Position numbers and translations under genes: made by a program
Source: Bdellovibrionales bacterium
GTDB lineage: Bacteria > Bdellovibrionota > Bdellovibrionia > Bdellovibrionales > UBA1609
Direction of reading: 5' to 3'
Assembly: GCA_028283955.1 (NCBI GenBank)
Contig: JANQSP010000016.1
Span: 1 to 38,389 of the forward strand
DNA length: 38,389 bases
Notes under the pieces: generated by a model
Databases searched by the model: none
Told to the model about the DNA's origin: nothing
What the model saw: only the letters and a program-made list of their open reading frames with translations
Shown: piece after piece, positions 9,517-17,813 of the stretch
Layout of the letters: each line of letters starts with the position of its first letter
Position numbering within the stretch: the stretch's first letter is position 1

Positions 9517-10476
9517 ATGAATAGTTTACGACTTCTGGTTTTCTTTTCTTTATTTGCCTTTTCCCTGGAAAGCGGGGCTGTTGCCGGTTCTATTACTGAT
9601 CCCGCTTTATCTACGGAATCATCTGTCTCCTCTTCTCAATCCTTGCGTGGCTCTATTAAAACAAGAATCACTCGTAATATCAGGATTAGTGCCGATAGTT
9701 TTACGAGAGCGGATCGGCAGGATGGTCTGTTTGATACTTTATTTACAAGAGAGGACTTAAACCTTAGTTATCCATTGGCTTTGGCTCTTCCTTTCTTGGA
9801 GAATGTTTCTTTTTTTGATGATGTGGATATGTTTTTTGTTTTAGGTTATCAGCGACCTATATATGCAACAGCTCTGGAGATTAAAGAATATTGCTGGAGT
9901 TCTTATATTTGTTTCAATGATATTAACCTGGGAGCCTCTAAACCTATTATTCAAGGTGATCGTTTTTCAGCCGGGTCTTCTGTGTATTTGAGTTTACCTT
10001 TTTCAAGGAGTTCTTTTAAGCGGTCTTTTCTAGGGGGAGTGGGTGCTTCATTAAATATGAGTTATAACTTGTTTTCTCACTCTTATTTTAAACTATCCAC
10101 TATTTCCATTCATTCTTTAGATTTAAATTTTCACACATATAAAATGGCTAATGTTAATGGAACGGCTTATAATGTGCCGCTTACTACATTTAATCAGTTG
10201 GGTTTTCAATTTAAATATTCAAAATCGGCTTTTATTCCTGCATTGTTTTTTTATGGCAGTCATAGTCTTGCGGTCAATTACATTGGTAACCTCTATCATA
10301 GGGTTAGTTTAAATATGTCTGCGGCCTGGTCTATTAACAAGAAGATCAAAATTGTTGCAGGTTTAAACTGGGGAGATCGTATACTGAAGCCAAAAGGTTC
10401 ATCTGTGGCTGAGGATACTGTTGTATTTCATGCTGATCGCACTTTTTTAAGTTTTGGTGCCAGTTATTCTTTTTAA
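9517..10476 (+). CDS. Putative outer-membrane beta-barrel protein
   Basis: 319 residues, no recognised family. The N-terminus is a signal peptide (hydrophobic 4-16, likely cleavage after AVA at 23), followed by a Ser/Thr-rich stretch. The rest alternates short amphipathic strands rich in Tyr, Phe and Ser, and the last residues are FGASYSF, the terminal-Phe pattern recognised by the BAM machinery. One Cys pair (about residues 130-137) might form a disulfide. The leader is very AT-rich and shows no Shine-Dalgarno sequence. The gene converges on birA, four bases away. Function is unknown; it could be a porin-like or surface protein. Confidence 0.7.
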   Translation: MNSLRLLVFFSLFAFSLESGAVAGSITDPALSTESSVSSSQSLRGSIKTRITRNIRISADSFTRADRQDGLFDTLFTREDLNLSYPLALALPFLENVSFFDDVDMFFVLGYQRPIYATALEIKEYCWSSYICFNDINLGASKPIIQGDRFSAGSSVYLSLPFSRSSFKRSFLGGVGASLNMSYNLFSHSYFKLSTISIHSLDLNFHTYKMANVNGTAYNVPLTTFNQLGFQFKYSKSAFIPALFFYGSHSLAVNYIGNLYHRVSLNMSAAWSINKKIKIVAGLNWGDRILKPKGSSVAEDTVVFHADRTFLSFGASYSF

Positions 10477-10480
10477 ACCT

Positions 10481-11056
10481 TTAAGTTTTTATACAAAGTC
10501 TGATTTTTTTGTTAATTTGTTTATTCCATTCATCTAAAAATAAAAACCATTCTTTCTCATTAATTTTTTTGGTGATATGTTCCTGTAAATGAGTAAAGGG
10601 ACCGGGTGTTGGATGGTTGAATATATTCATGCCTACACCAATGATGAGTTGTTGAAGATCTCCTTTACTTATTGCTTCTATGAGTAAACCGGCTAGTTTT
10701 CTGTTGCTAATATAAATATCGTTTGGTTTTTTTATCTCAAAAGGGCATTTTTTCCATGAATGGTTAAGAGCTTCATATAAAGCCAGGCACATTAAAGTAG
10801 TTGTGACAGGTTGCGGAGCTTTTTTAAGAGAATAACTCCAGCTAACCATCATATCACTGTTGATCCATTGCTGGTTTCTCCTACCCCGTCCTTTTGTTTG
10901 CGATTCAGCAATAAAAAGAAGAGATTTATATTTTTTATTATTAGTGAAGTGTTCTTTGGCTTTGTCATTGGTGCTGGTAGTTTGAATGTAGAATAAAAAA
11001 GGATAGTTCCTTTTTTCAGCCCATTTTTTTGTCCATTGTGCAATTAAGGAAGGCAT
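10481..11056 (-). CDS. birA: Short biotin--[acetyl-CoA-carboxylase] ligase
   Basis: Attaches biotin to the carrier domain of acetyl-CoA carboxylase through biotinyl-AMP. Visible family motifs are TTSTNDKAK (26-34), the adenylate loop GRGRRNQQW (56-64), KKPNDI (109-114) and RKLAGLLIE (119-127) with the catalytic Lys at about 120, then IIGVGMNI. At 191 residues it has neither the N-terminal winged helix of regulatory BirA nor the C-terminal SH3-like domain, so it should be a minimal ligase without repressor function. The usually invariant Trp of KWPND is Lys here. It starts 21 bases after the receiver-domain gene, with no obvious ribosome site, suggesting coupling to that gene. Confidence 0.85.
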   Translation of the reverse strand: MPSLIAQWTKKWAEKRNYPFLFYIQTTSTNDKAKEHFTNNKKYKSLLFIAESQTKGRGRRNQQWINSDMMVSWSYSLKKAPQPVTTTLMCLALYEALNHSWKKCPFEIKKPNDIYISNRKLAGLLIEAISKGDLQQLIIGVGMNIFNHPTPGPFTHLQEHITKKINEKEWFLFLDEWNKQINKKIRLCIKT

Positions 11057-11077
11057 ATAGAAAGAGATGGTAGTGCT

Positions 11078-12664
11078 TTATTCGTCATTGTCATTTGGAT
11101 TTTCTTCTTCTTTCAGCAGTTTATCCAGTTCTTTTGTGATGAGTTGTTTTGCCAATTCGGGTACTACCTGCCATACAGCCTTTTCTGTTGTTGTTTGGAT
11201 GATGTCTCGACTGCTTTCCTTAATGAGATGCTCTAGTTGTTTTTCCACTTCTTCTTTGATTTTCCTGTTAGCCCATTGTTTAATTTCCTCAGTTATCTGA
11301 TCTTTCAAGGTGTTTAAATCAGATTCTTCTAGTTTATCTTCTTTTATTTTTGTGGGTTCCGGCTCTGAAGGAACCTGTAAAATCTTTACGTCTGTAGCAC
11401 TCTTTTTTTCTTCATCAGGGGAAGTATCCGTTTCCGGTTGGTCCGATGTTTGTGTGGTCGTGACAGATTTAGCCTCCTCCTCTTCGGGGAATAAATCAGC
11501 AGTTTGTTTTTGTTGTTTTACAGGTGGCGGTTCTGTTTCCTGTTGTACTGATGTTTGTGTGGTCGTAATAGGTTTAACTCCCTCTTCTTCCGGGAATATG
11601 TCAGTGGTTTGTTTTTGTTGTTTTACAGGTGGCGGTTCTGTTTCCTGTTGTACTGATGTTTGTGTGGTCGTAACAGGTTTAACTCCCTCTTCTTCGGGGA
11701 ATAAATCAGCGGCTTGCTTTTGTTGTTTTACAGGTGATGATTCCATTTCCAGTTTATCTGATACTTGCTCTTCAGTTGTGACCGGTTTGATTCCTTCCTC
11801 TTCGGGAAATAAATCGGCGGATTGTTTTTGTTGTTTTTCAGGGGGCGGTTCTGTTTCCTGTTGTACTGATGTTTGTGTGGTCGTAACAGGTTTAACTCCC
11901 TCCTCTTCGGGGAATAAATCAGCGGCTTGTTTTTGTTGTTTTTCAGGTGGTGATTCCATTTCCTGTTGTACTGATGTTTGTGTGGCCGTAACAGGTTTAA
12001 CTCCCTCTTCTTCCGGGAACATGTCGGTGGTTTGTTTTTGTTGTTTTGCAGATGATGATTCCGTTTCCGGTTGATCCGTTGTTTGTGCAGCGATAGGTTG
12101 AATTGTTTCATTAGAGGCTGGTTTTTTATCGTCGGAAGCACTGTCTTTTTGGTTTAATTCAGATTGTTTTACAGTGGTCTTGGAGGAAAACTCAGGACTT
12201 TGCTTTGTACCGCTTTCTTCTTTGAAGTCAGGGATAGAAGGAAATTTAAGATGTTCTGTCAATACGTTACTTTTTGTTTTTGGTATAAAACGGTTAACAA
12301 GCTCTCGAAGTTTACCCGCCTCAATGGGCTTTTTTAAAAAGTCCTGTGCAACAGAGGTTTTCAGCTCTTCGTGACTCAAATCTTCTTTTGCCATTAGAAT
12401 AATGGGGATATTTTTTAATTGTTCTTTTTTTTCATTAATTTGATTTTTTATATCATCCGAAAAAGCGGCGTCTATAAATATAATATCCGGAACACTGTAT
12501 TGAACTTTCTCGACCAGTTTGGAAGTTTGATCTATTCGATGCACGATTGGACGATAAGGATATAAAATGTGAAAAAAAATCTTTTGAGTAATAGGAGATG
12601 AGTCATATAAAATAATTTCGATTCCCATAAGAAGGAATAAACTGCTTTTGTGTGATTTAGTCAA
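11078..12664 (-). CDS. Receiver-domain protein with tandem repeats and conserved helical C-terminus
   Basis: 528 residues in three parts. Residues 14-128 form a response-regulator receiver domain: Asp21 of the acidic pocket, probable phospho-acceptor Asp65 (IIFIDAAFSD) and Lys in FLKKPI (109-114); the usual Thr/Ser switch residue is not conserved. Residues about 195-415 are six near-identical 35-residue repeats plus a degenerate seventh, centred on KQQKQ..DLFPEEEG and rich in Pro, Gln and Glu, probably disordered. The last about 75 residues are helical, with VWQVVPELAKQLITKELDKLL, a motif resembling the C-termini of some deltaproteobacterial receiver proteins and PopZ-like proteins (recalled, not searched). 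The start is TTG with AAAGGA upstream; ATG at 12628 is an alternative. No output DNA-binding domain is present, so a scaffold or adaptor role is inferred. Confidence 0.75.
   Translation of the reverse strand: MTKSHKSSLFLLMGIEIILYDSSPITQKIFFHILYPYRPIVHRIDQTSKLVEKVQYSVPDIIFIDAAFSDDIKNQINEKKEQLKNIPIILMAKEDLSHEELKTSVAQDFLKKPIEAGKLRELVNRFIPKTKSNVLTEHLKFPSIPDFKEESGTKQSPEFSSKTTVKQSELNQKDSASDDKKPASNETIQPIAAQTTDQPETESSSAKQQKQTTDMFPEEEGVKPVTATQTSVQQEMESPPEKQQKQAADLFPEEEGVKPVTTTQTSVQQETEPPPEKQQKQSADLFPEEEGIKPVTTEEQVSDKLEMESSPVKQQKQAADLFPEEEGVKPVTTTQTSVQQETEPPPVKQQKQTTDIFPEEEGVKPITTTQTSVQQETEPPPVKQQKQTADLFPEEEEAKSVTTTQTSDQPETDTSPDEEKKSATDVKILQVPSEPEPTKIKEDKLEESDLNTLKDQITEEIKQWANRKIKEEVEKQLEHLIKESSRDIIQTTTEKAVWQVVPELAKQLITKELDKLLKEEENPNDNDE
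11435..12080 (-). repeat. Six-copy tandem repeat, 105-bp period, inside the receiver-domain gene
   Basis: The anchor TGTTGTACTG recurs at 11541, 11646, 11859 and 11964, that is 105-base spacing with one 213-base (105+108) interval where a variant copy lies. Each unit encodes 35 residues around FPEEEG. All units stay in frame, so copy-number change would lengthen or shorten the protein without disrupting it. Confidence 0.9.
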
Positions 12665-12844
12665 TAATTTCCTTTCAGAAAGGAAAGGAGTCCTTTTTAG
12701 GCGGCAGGCTAAATATAATTTGTAGCTGTTTTTATAGAAGGAAATAAGGGAATACGTCTTTGAGTGTAGGAAAAAAACGAGCTTACTAAAATAGTGACAT
12801 ATTTGTTATTTCTTAGTATTTTTTTAGAAGAAAGGTAGAGGGAA

Positions 12845-13426
12845 ATGGCTGTATTGGAAATCCTGAAATTTCCTGATTCGCGGTTAAGGCGTAAATGCAC
12901 TCCTGTTGAAAAAGTGACGGATGATTTAGTGCGGCTGGCTGATGATATGCTGGAAACCATGTATGCTGCTCATGGTTTGGGCCTTTCCGCTATTCAGGTA
13001 AATCATTTTGTACGTCTTTTAACGGCGGATACGCGGGCACTTCAATCTAATGAAAGTGAACGATATGAAAGTACAGAGATGGGGCAGTATGAAAAAGAGA
13101 TTATCCAGCCGGTTGTTTTGTTTAATCCGGAAATAATCAGTAAATCGGGAGAAATAATTTTTAAAGAAGGGTGTTTGAGTTTTCCTTCTTATTATGCGGA
13201 TGTAAAAAGGTCCGCTGTAATTGAAGTACAGGGAATGGATAAATCAGGGAAAGTGGTGACAATCAAAACAGATGGAGTACTGGCCGTGTGTATTCAACAT
13301 GAGATTGATCATTTGGATGGAAAATTATTTATAGATCATTTAAGCCCTGTCAAAGCGGATCTGCTTCGTGCTCAAATTAAAAAATATGGATATCCTGATT
13401 CTGGCAGACAAGAAGAAATGTTGTGA
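12845..13426 (+). CDS. def: Peptide deformylase
   Basis: Removes the formyl group from N-terminal formyl-methionine of new proteins in the cytoplasm. All three motifs are present: GLGLSAIQV (44-52, Ser replacing the usual Ala), EGCLS (108-112) with the metal-binding Cys, and QHEIDH (151-156) with the two His ligands and catalytic Glu. At 193 residues it is longer than E. coli Def (169), mostly through an insertion at about 63-90 between motifs I and II. The ribosome site GAGGG precedes the ATG. The stop codon overlaps the GTG start of fmt, so the deformylase and formyltransferase are translationally coupled. Confidence 0.97.
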   Translation: MAVLEILKFPDSRLRRKCTPVEKVTDDLVRLADDMLETMYAAHGLGLSAIQVNHFVRLLTADTRALQSNESERYESTEMGQYEKEIIQPVVLFNPEIISKSGEIIFKEGCLSFPSYYADVKRSAVIEVQGMDKSGKVVTIKTDGVLAVCIQHEIDHLDGKLFIDHLSPVKADLLRAQIKKYGYPDSGRQEEML

Positions 13427-14388
13427 AACAACAAATATTCCCTATTGTATTTCTTGGTACAGATAAGATATCCCTTAAGGGTTTAAATCATCTTTTACAT
13501 CATCCCGAATTCGAGATTAAAGGGGTTGTGACACAAAAAGAGAAACGAAAGGGAAGAGGTTTGTATTCCCGCCTTCCTCCTGTGGCACAAAGAGCGAAAG
13601 ACCTGTCTCTGCCTGTGTTAATGCCGGACAATTTAAAAGATCCGGGTTTTTTATCTGATGTGAAAAATTTAAAAGCCCGGTGGGCTGTTTTACTGTCTTA
13701 TGGGAAAATACTACCACCTGAATTCTTATCTTTATTCCCAGGTAGAGCCTTGAATTTTCATGCCAGTCTGCTTCCTCGTTGGAGAGGGGCGGCCCCTGTT
13801 CAAAGGGCTATTATGGCAGGGGATCGGGAGCTGGGAATGAGTCTTCAGGTTATGAAAGCTCAATTGGATGCGGGGCCTTTGATCGGAGTGCGTGCATTTG
13901 AATTGACAGAACAAATGGATGCTATAGACGCTTTTAAAAAGATGGAGTTTTTAATTAAAGAACTTTTGTCGGATTTACTAGGATATATGAAAGGTCGTTG
14001 TGTTCCTGTTCCACAAAAGGAGGGTGAGGTTATATATGCAAGGAAAATTGATAAAAAGGAGAGTCAAATTGTATGGAATGAATCAGCTGTTAATATATTT
14101 AACAAGGTGAGAGCTTTGGTTATGGGGCCTCAGGCTTATACCTTTTACAAAGGAAAAAGAGTAAAAATATATAAAGCAAAATCTTGTCTTGAAAGTGAGG
14201 GTGAAGCTTGCCCCGGTCAGATTGTGGATATAGGCTCTGACTATATTAAAGTAGCTTGTCAAAAATCTACATTGTCCGTTCTCCAGCTTCAACCGGAGTC
14301 TAAAAAAATAATGTCTGCCGGAGACTATATAAGAGGTTATAATTTAAAAGAAGGTGTTTACCTGGGAAAGGATGAAAAAAAACAATGA
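13423..14388 (+). CDS. fmt: Methionyl-tRNA formyltransferase
   Basis: Formylates initiator methionyl-tRNA using 10-formyl-tetrahydrofolate. The N-terminal catalytic domain shows the Asn111/His113/Asp149 triad in NFHASLLPRWRGAAP and the following LDAGP, and the SLLP loop. The C-terminal OB-like tRNA-binding domain (about 205-315) is present, so the 321-residue protein is full length. It starts with GTG whose last bases form the TGA stop of def (GTGA overlap), and it ends in an ATGA overlap with rpe. The def-fmt pairing is common in bacteria; the addition of rpe follows the same tight spacing. Confidence 0.97.
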   Translation: MKQQIFPIVFLGTDKISLKGLNHLLHHPEFEIKGVVTQKEKRKGRGLYSRLPPVAQRAKDLSLPVLMPDNLKDPGFLSDVKNLKARWAVLLSYGKILPPEFLSLFPGRALNFHASLLPRWRGAAPVQRAIMAGDRELGMSLQVMKAQLDAGPLIGVRAFELTEQMDAIDAFKKMEFLIKELLSDLLGYMKGRCVPVPQKEGEVIYARKIDKKESQIVWNESAVNIFNKVRALVMGPQAYTFYKGKRVKIYKAKSCLESEGEACPGQIVDIGSDYIKVACQKSTLSVLQLQPESKKIMSAGDYIRGYNLKEGVYLGKDEKKQ

Positions 14389-15059
14389 TATTGAACAAAG
14401 AACCACATCATTTGGTGGCACCCAGTATTTTATCAGCTGATTTTTCCCGTTTGGGAGAAGAGGTGCGGAATGTGGAATCAGCTGGAGCGGATCGTCTTCA
14501 TATTGATGTGATGGATGGTCATTTCGTACCCAATCTGACAATAGGCGCTCCTGTCGTTAAGAGTTTAAAAAAAATCAGTACTCTCCCTTTGGATGTGCAC
14601 TTGATGGTAAGCAAACCGGAAAATATCCTTTCCTCTTTTATTTCCGCCGGTGCGGATTCTATTACTATTCATTTGGAGTCCACTAATTATCCTGAAAAAG
14701 TGTTGAAGCGGATTCGTCAGGAAAAAGTGTTGGCAGGCCTGACTTTGAAGCCGGCTACTCCTGTAGAAAGAATGTTTCCTTTTTTACCTTTTTTGGATTT
14801 GGTTTTGGTTATGACCGTTGAGCCCGGATTTGGAGGACAGTCTTTGCTTCCGGATCAGGTTTCGAACATTTCGGCTGTAAAAGAAGAACTGGTTCGACAG
14901 GGTTTGAATAATGTGCCTGTCCATGTTGATGGGGGGGTTAATCTTCAGACGTTGCCGCTTTTACCTTCTGCCGATGTGTTAGTGGCCGGTCATTTTATAT
15001 TTACTCATAAAAGCTATAAAGAGGCCATTTCTCTTCTGAAAAGTGGAAGTGTTTCTTGA
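14385..15059 (+). CDS. rpe: Ribulose-phosphate 3-epimerase
   Basis: TIM-barrel enzyme interconverting ribulose 5-phosphate and xylulose 5-phosphate in the pentose phosphate pathway. Metal and catalytic residues are visible: Ser near PSILSAD (13-19), His39 and Asp41 in LHIDVMDGHFVPN, His72 in DVHLMV, and the Asp of HVDGGVN near residue 183, with the phosphate-binding loop VEPGFGGQ. The length of 224 residues is normal. The ATG overlaps the stop of fmt by four bases. Confidence 0.97.
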   Translation: MILNKEPHHLVAPSILSADFSRLGEEVRNVESAGADRLHIDVMDGHFVPNLTIGAPVVKSLKKISTLPLDVHLMVSKPENILSSFISAGADSITIHLESTNYPEKVLKRIRQEKVLAGLTLKPATPVERMFPFLPFLDLVLVMTVEPGFGGQSLLPDQVSNISAVKEELVRQGLNNVPVHVDGGVNLQTLPLLPSADVLVAGHFIFTHKSYKEAISLLKSGSVS

Positions 15060-15095
15060 TTTTTTATGGTACAATCATGTTTGAGAGGGATGGGA

Positions 15096-15335
15096 ATGAT
15101 TGTAATAAAGTGTCTTGCCTGGTCTTATCGTTTTTTTTATTTTAATAAAACAGTCAATCGAATTAGAGGGAGCAAAGGAGCTGTGATACTGGAATATGTT
15201 CTTCTCCTGGTGGCCTGCCTTGGATGTGCCATGATTATTAAGGAAGCGGTCGAGATAAGTAGCAATAGAGATGATTCAGGATGGTTTATCAAAACCTGGA
15301 TGGCTGTCATTACTACAATAGCTGAAGATATTTAA
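15096..15335 (+). CDS. Flp/class IVb-type pilin-like small protein
   Basis: A 79-residue protein with one membrane segment. The segment begins with a prepilin-like junction, RGSKG followed by AVILEYVLLLVACLG: counting from the Gly, Glu is at +5 and Tyr at +6, the hallmark of Flp (type IVb, tad) pilins. Cleavage would give a mature peptide of about 51 residues, in the Flp size range. The start chosen is ATG 15096, seven bases after GAGAGGG; ATG at 15066 is in frame but has no ribosome site and lies too close to the rpe stop. It follows rpe directly and ends two bases before the radA stop on the other strand. No tad genes are nearby, so the identification rests on the motif. TadE-like or unrelated membrane peptides remain possible. 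Confidence 0.6.
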   Translation: MIVIKCLAWSYRFFYFNKTVNRIRGSKGAVILEYVLLLVACLGCAMIIKEAVEISSNRDDSGWFIKTWMAVITTIAEDI

Positions 15336-15337
15336 GG

Positions 15338-16714
15338 CTAATCAGTGTCTAAATCTTTTATGGATTTTATCCATTGTAATTGCACCTTTTCAGCGATTTT
15401 TTTTATATTCAGGTGCTTTTTATTTCCAACGGGAAGATAAATCTTTTTAAATCCCAGTTTTTGGGCTTCCCTTATTCTTTCTTCTGAAAAAGTGCAGGCT
15501 CTTATTTCACCTGTTAAACCTATTTCTCCAAAAAAACAGCTCAGTTCATCAATTGGTTTTTGTTTTTTTGCGGAAATCAGCGCTTTGGCTATAGCCATAT
15601 CCGCTGCCGGCTCTGTTATCTTTAGTCCCCCCACCATATTTAAAAAAATATCACATTGAGAAAGCCCTGTGTTTAAATAACGATCCAGTACGGCGGTAAT
15701 CATGTGTAAGCGATTTATGTCCAGGCCAATGCTGGTTCTTCTTGGAATAGACAAGTAACTGCGCAAGCTCAATGCCTGTATTTCGCAAAGAAGCGGGCGA
15801 GAACCCTCCATTGCGGTGAACACAACAGAACCAACCAGAGTTTCTTTTCTCTCCTCTAAAAAGAATTCAGAGGGGTTGGATACCTCTTTCAAACCCTGGG
15901 AGGACATTTGAAAAACACCTATTTCATTTACAGCCCCAAAACGATTTTTCAAAGCTCTCAACAAGCGAAAATGGTAGTGGGGATCTCCATCAAATGATAA
16001 AACAGTGTCCACCATATGTTCTAACAGCCGGGGTCCGGCCAGTTGTCCGTCTTTGGTAATGTGGCCGATAACAAATACAGTGGTTTCCGTACTTTTTGCA
16101 AAACTCATCAATTGTCCGGCACATTCCCGCACCTGTGATATGGTTCCGGAGGTAGAAGACAGTTCGGATAATTGCACTGTCTGTATGGAATCCACAATAA
16201 GCACATTTGGTTTTATCTTTTCAACATGATGAAAAATACTTTCCAAAGACGTTTCATTGAGTATAAAAATATTATGTTTGTCTTTTAAATTTAACCGTTT
16301 TGCCCTCAAACTGGTTTGTTGAAGGCTTTCTTCAGCAGAGACATAAAATACCTTTAAACCTTGTTGAGCCAGACCTTCGGCCATTTGTAATAAGAGAGTA
16401 CTCTTACCTATCCCTGGTGCCCCTCCTAACAGGATATAGGAGCCGGATACCAGACCTCCGCCTAAAGCTCTATCTAATTCTGTCATGCCGGTGTGATTTC
16501 TTGTTTTTGATTGGTACTCCTGTTGATTCAGCAAGGCAGGTTCTTGTGGCTTTACTTTTCTTTTGTTGGAGTGGGAAAAAGAAGGTGCTTTTGTCAGTAC
16601 CTCCTCAATCAGGCAATTCCATTGTCCACAGTGAGAACATTGCCCTTGCCATTTGGGACTGGACACACCGCATTTAGTGCAAACAAAACGAGTTTTTACT
16701 TTTAGCTCTTTCAT
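15338..16714 (-). CDS. radA: DNA repair protein RadA
   Basis: RecA-like ATPase that promotes branch migration of recombination intermediates. The N-terminal zinc finger has CTKC (12-15) and CSHC (26-29). The RecA core has Walker A GGAPGIGKST (97-106) and Walker B VLIVDSIQT, then the RadA-specific KNRFG motif (256-260). The C-terminal part (about 290-458) is the Lon-protease-like domain. At 458 residues it is complete. AGG lies just before the ATG. It is divergent from the secreted-protein gene at 16878 and converges with the Flp-like gene. Confidence 0.97.
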   Translation of the reverse strand: MKELKVKTRFVCTKCGVSSPKWQGQCSHCGQWNCLIEEVLTKAPSFSHSNKRKVKPQEPALLNQQEYQSKTRNHTGMTELDRALGGGLVSGSYILLGGAPGIGKSTLLLQMAEGLAQQGLKVFYVSAEESLQQTSLRAKRLNLKDKHNIFILNETSLESIFHHVEKIKPNVLIVDSIQTVQLSELSSTSGTISQVRECAGQLMSFAKSTETTVFVIGHITKDGQLAGPRLLEHMVDTVLSFDGDPHYHFRLLRALKNRFGAVNEIGVFQMSSQGLKEVSNPSEFFLEERKETLVGSVVFTAMEGSRPLLCEIQALSLRSYLSIPRRTSIGLDINRLHMITAVLDRYLNTGLSQCDIFLNMVGGLKITEPAADMAIAKALISAKKQKPIDELSCFFGEIGLTGEIRACTFSEERIREAQKLGFKKIYLPVGNKKHLNIKKIAEKVQLQWIKSIKDLDTD

Positions 16715-16877
16715 TCAACCTGCAGAGAATAACTTATTTTGTGAAGGATCAAAACAAAAAACAATGTGAAATATTTTTACTGTTGAAATTGGAAAAAAGT
16801 CCACAAAAGAGAAGGGAATAGTGAAAAACCTTGATCCTTTTTAATGTAGATAGTGAAATAAAGATATAGGTATTGAT

Positions 16878-17807
16878 ATGAAAAACTTACTTATCTGGCT
16901 TACTTTTTTTCTTTTATTTTCTTTTTCTGCCGCTCACTCAGCAGTAATCGTTAAAATTAAGGGGCGAAAGGCTCTTGTGGATCTGGAGGGGGTGCCGGCG
17001 GCAAAAGGGGATAAATTTGATGCACTTAATCTTTATGGAAAGCCTCTTGGGGTATTGGAAATAAAAAAGGTGAAGAAAGGAAAGGCTATTGCTGTTCTGC
17101 TAAAAGGGAAAATGGGAATGAATTGGATTTTAGAGCCTTCTGCACAAGAGACAGGTGCTTTCAATACAGAAGATGAGGATGAGTATGATCCGGCAAGAAG
17201 GGACAGTATTTCTGATTCTTCTTCCTCTGTTGATTCTGATATTTCCTCTAAAGGATCCCCCTTTTCTTCAAACGGGTTTGGCTTAATGTTGGGAGCCAAT
17301 TTTAATACAATTACTATATCAGCAAATAAGAGTGTAGCCGGATGGGGATTTCAGGAAGCCCTGAATATAGATTTCTCGCTTGTAGGTCCATTAGGGCTGC
17401 GTCTGTTATTGGGGCATCAAACTTTGATTGCTACTGGAAGTAATTGTGGTCTTCCAAGATGTAGCCTTCTTATTCATTATCCTGGTGCCGGATTGATTTT
17501 AAGGGGAGTTTTTTTAAGACACTTAATGTTTCAACCTTGGGTGGGAGCGGGAGGTTTTATGTTCTGGCCTCTTGTGGATAAACAGCATGACTTGGGTTTT
17601 GATAAAAAAAGCTTTTCCAGTTTCCATGGTTCTGTAACGGCCGCTGTAGGGGTGGATATCCGTTTTGGTGGTTTTTACCTACCCGTTCAATTGGATGCCA
17701 GTTGGATCAACCCAATCACTATTTCCATTCAATCACTCAAAGAAGGGTCAAAGGAATTTAAACCCTTGTATATAGGGCTAAAAGTGGGAATCGCCTTTTC
17801 TTTTTAA
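16878..17807 (+). CDS. Secreted protein with C-terminal beta-barrel-like region
   Basis: 309 residues, no recognised family. The signal peptide occupies 1-22 (cleavage after AHSA). Residues 23-90 are a small Lys/Gly-rich beta domain (VKIKGRKALVDLEG), resembling SH3-like or ribosomal-type folds only in composition. A Ser/Asp/Glu-rich linker spans about 93-135. From about 138 to the end there are alternating Gly/aromatic strands ending GLKVGIAFSF, the pattern of an outer-membrane barrel. A nearby Cys pair (about 190-196) could be oxidised. The protein may present a periplasmic domain from an 8-strand barrel, but this is inference. It converges on ssb. Confidence 0.65.
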   Translation: MKNLLIWLTFFLLFSFSAAHSAVIVKIKGRKALVDLEGVPAAKGDKFDALNLYGKPLGVLEIKKVKKGKAIAVLLKGKMGMNWILEPSAQETGAFNTEDEDEYDPARRDSISDSSSSVDSDISSKGSPFSSNGFGLMLGANFNTITISANKSVAGWGFQEALNIDFSLVGPLGLRLLLGHQTLIATGSNCGLPRCSLLIHYPGAGLILRGVFLRHLMFQPWVGAGGFMFWPLVDKQHDLGFDKKSFSSFHGSVTAAVGVDIRFGGFYLPVQLDASWINPITISIQSLKEGSKEFKPLYIGLKVGIAFSF

Positions 17808-17813
17808 TTGGAA

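Noticed and set aside
11310-12074. 254-codon plus-strand open frame opposite the receiver-domain gene, rich in Ser, Cys and Thr
   Set aside because: It is the complement of the 105-bp repeat array and only exists because the repeats lack stops on that strand; no ribosome site or domain.
11435-12080. Possible CRISPR array because of regular repeats
   Set aside because: The units are 105 bases, contiguous, in frame and encode a protein repeat; there are no unique spacers or cas genes.
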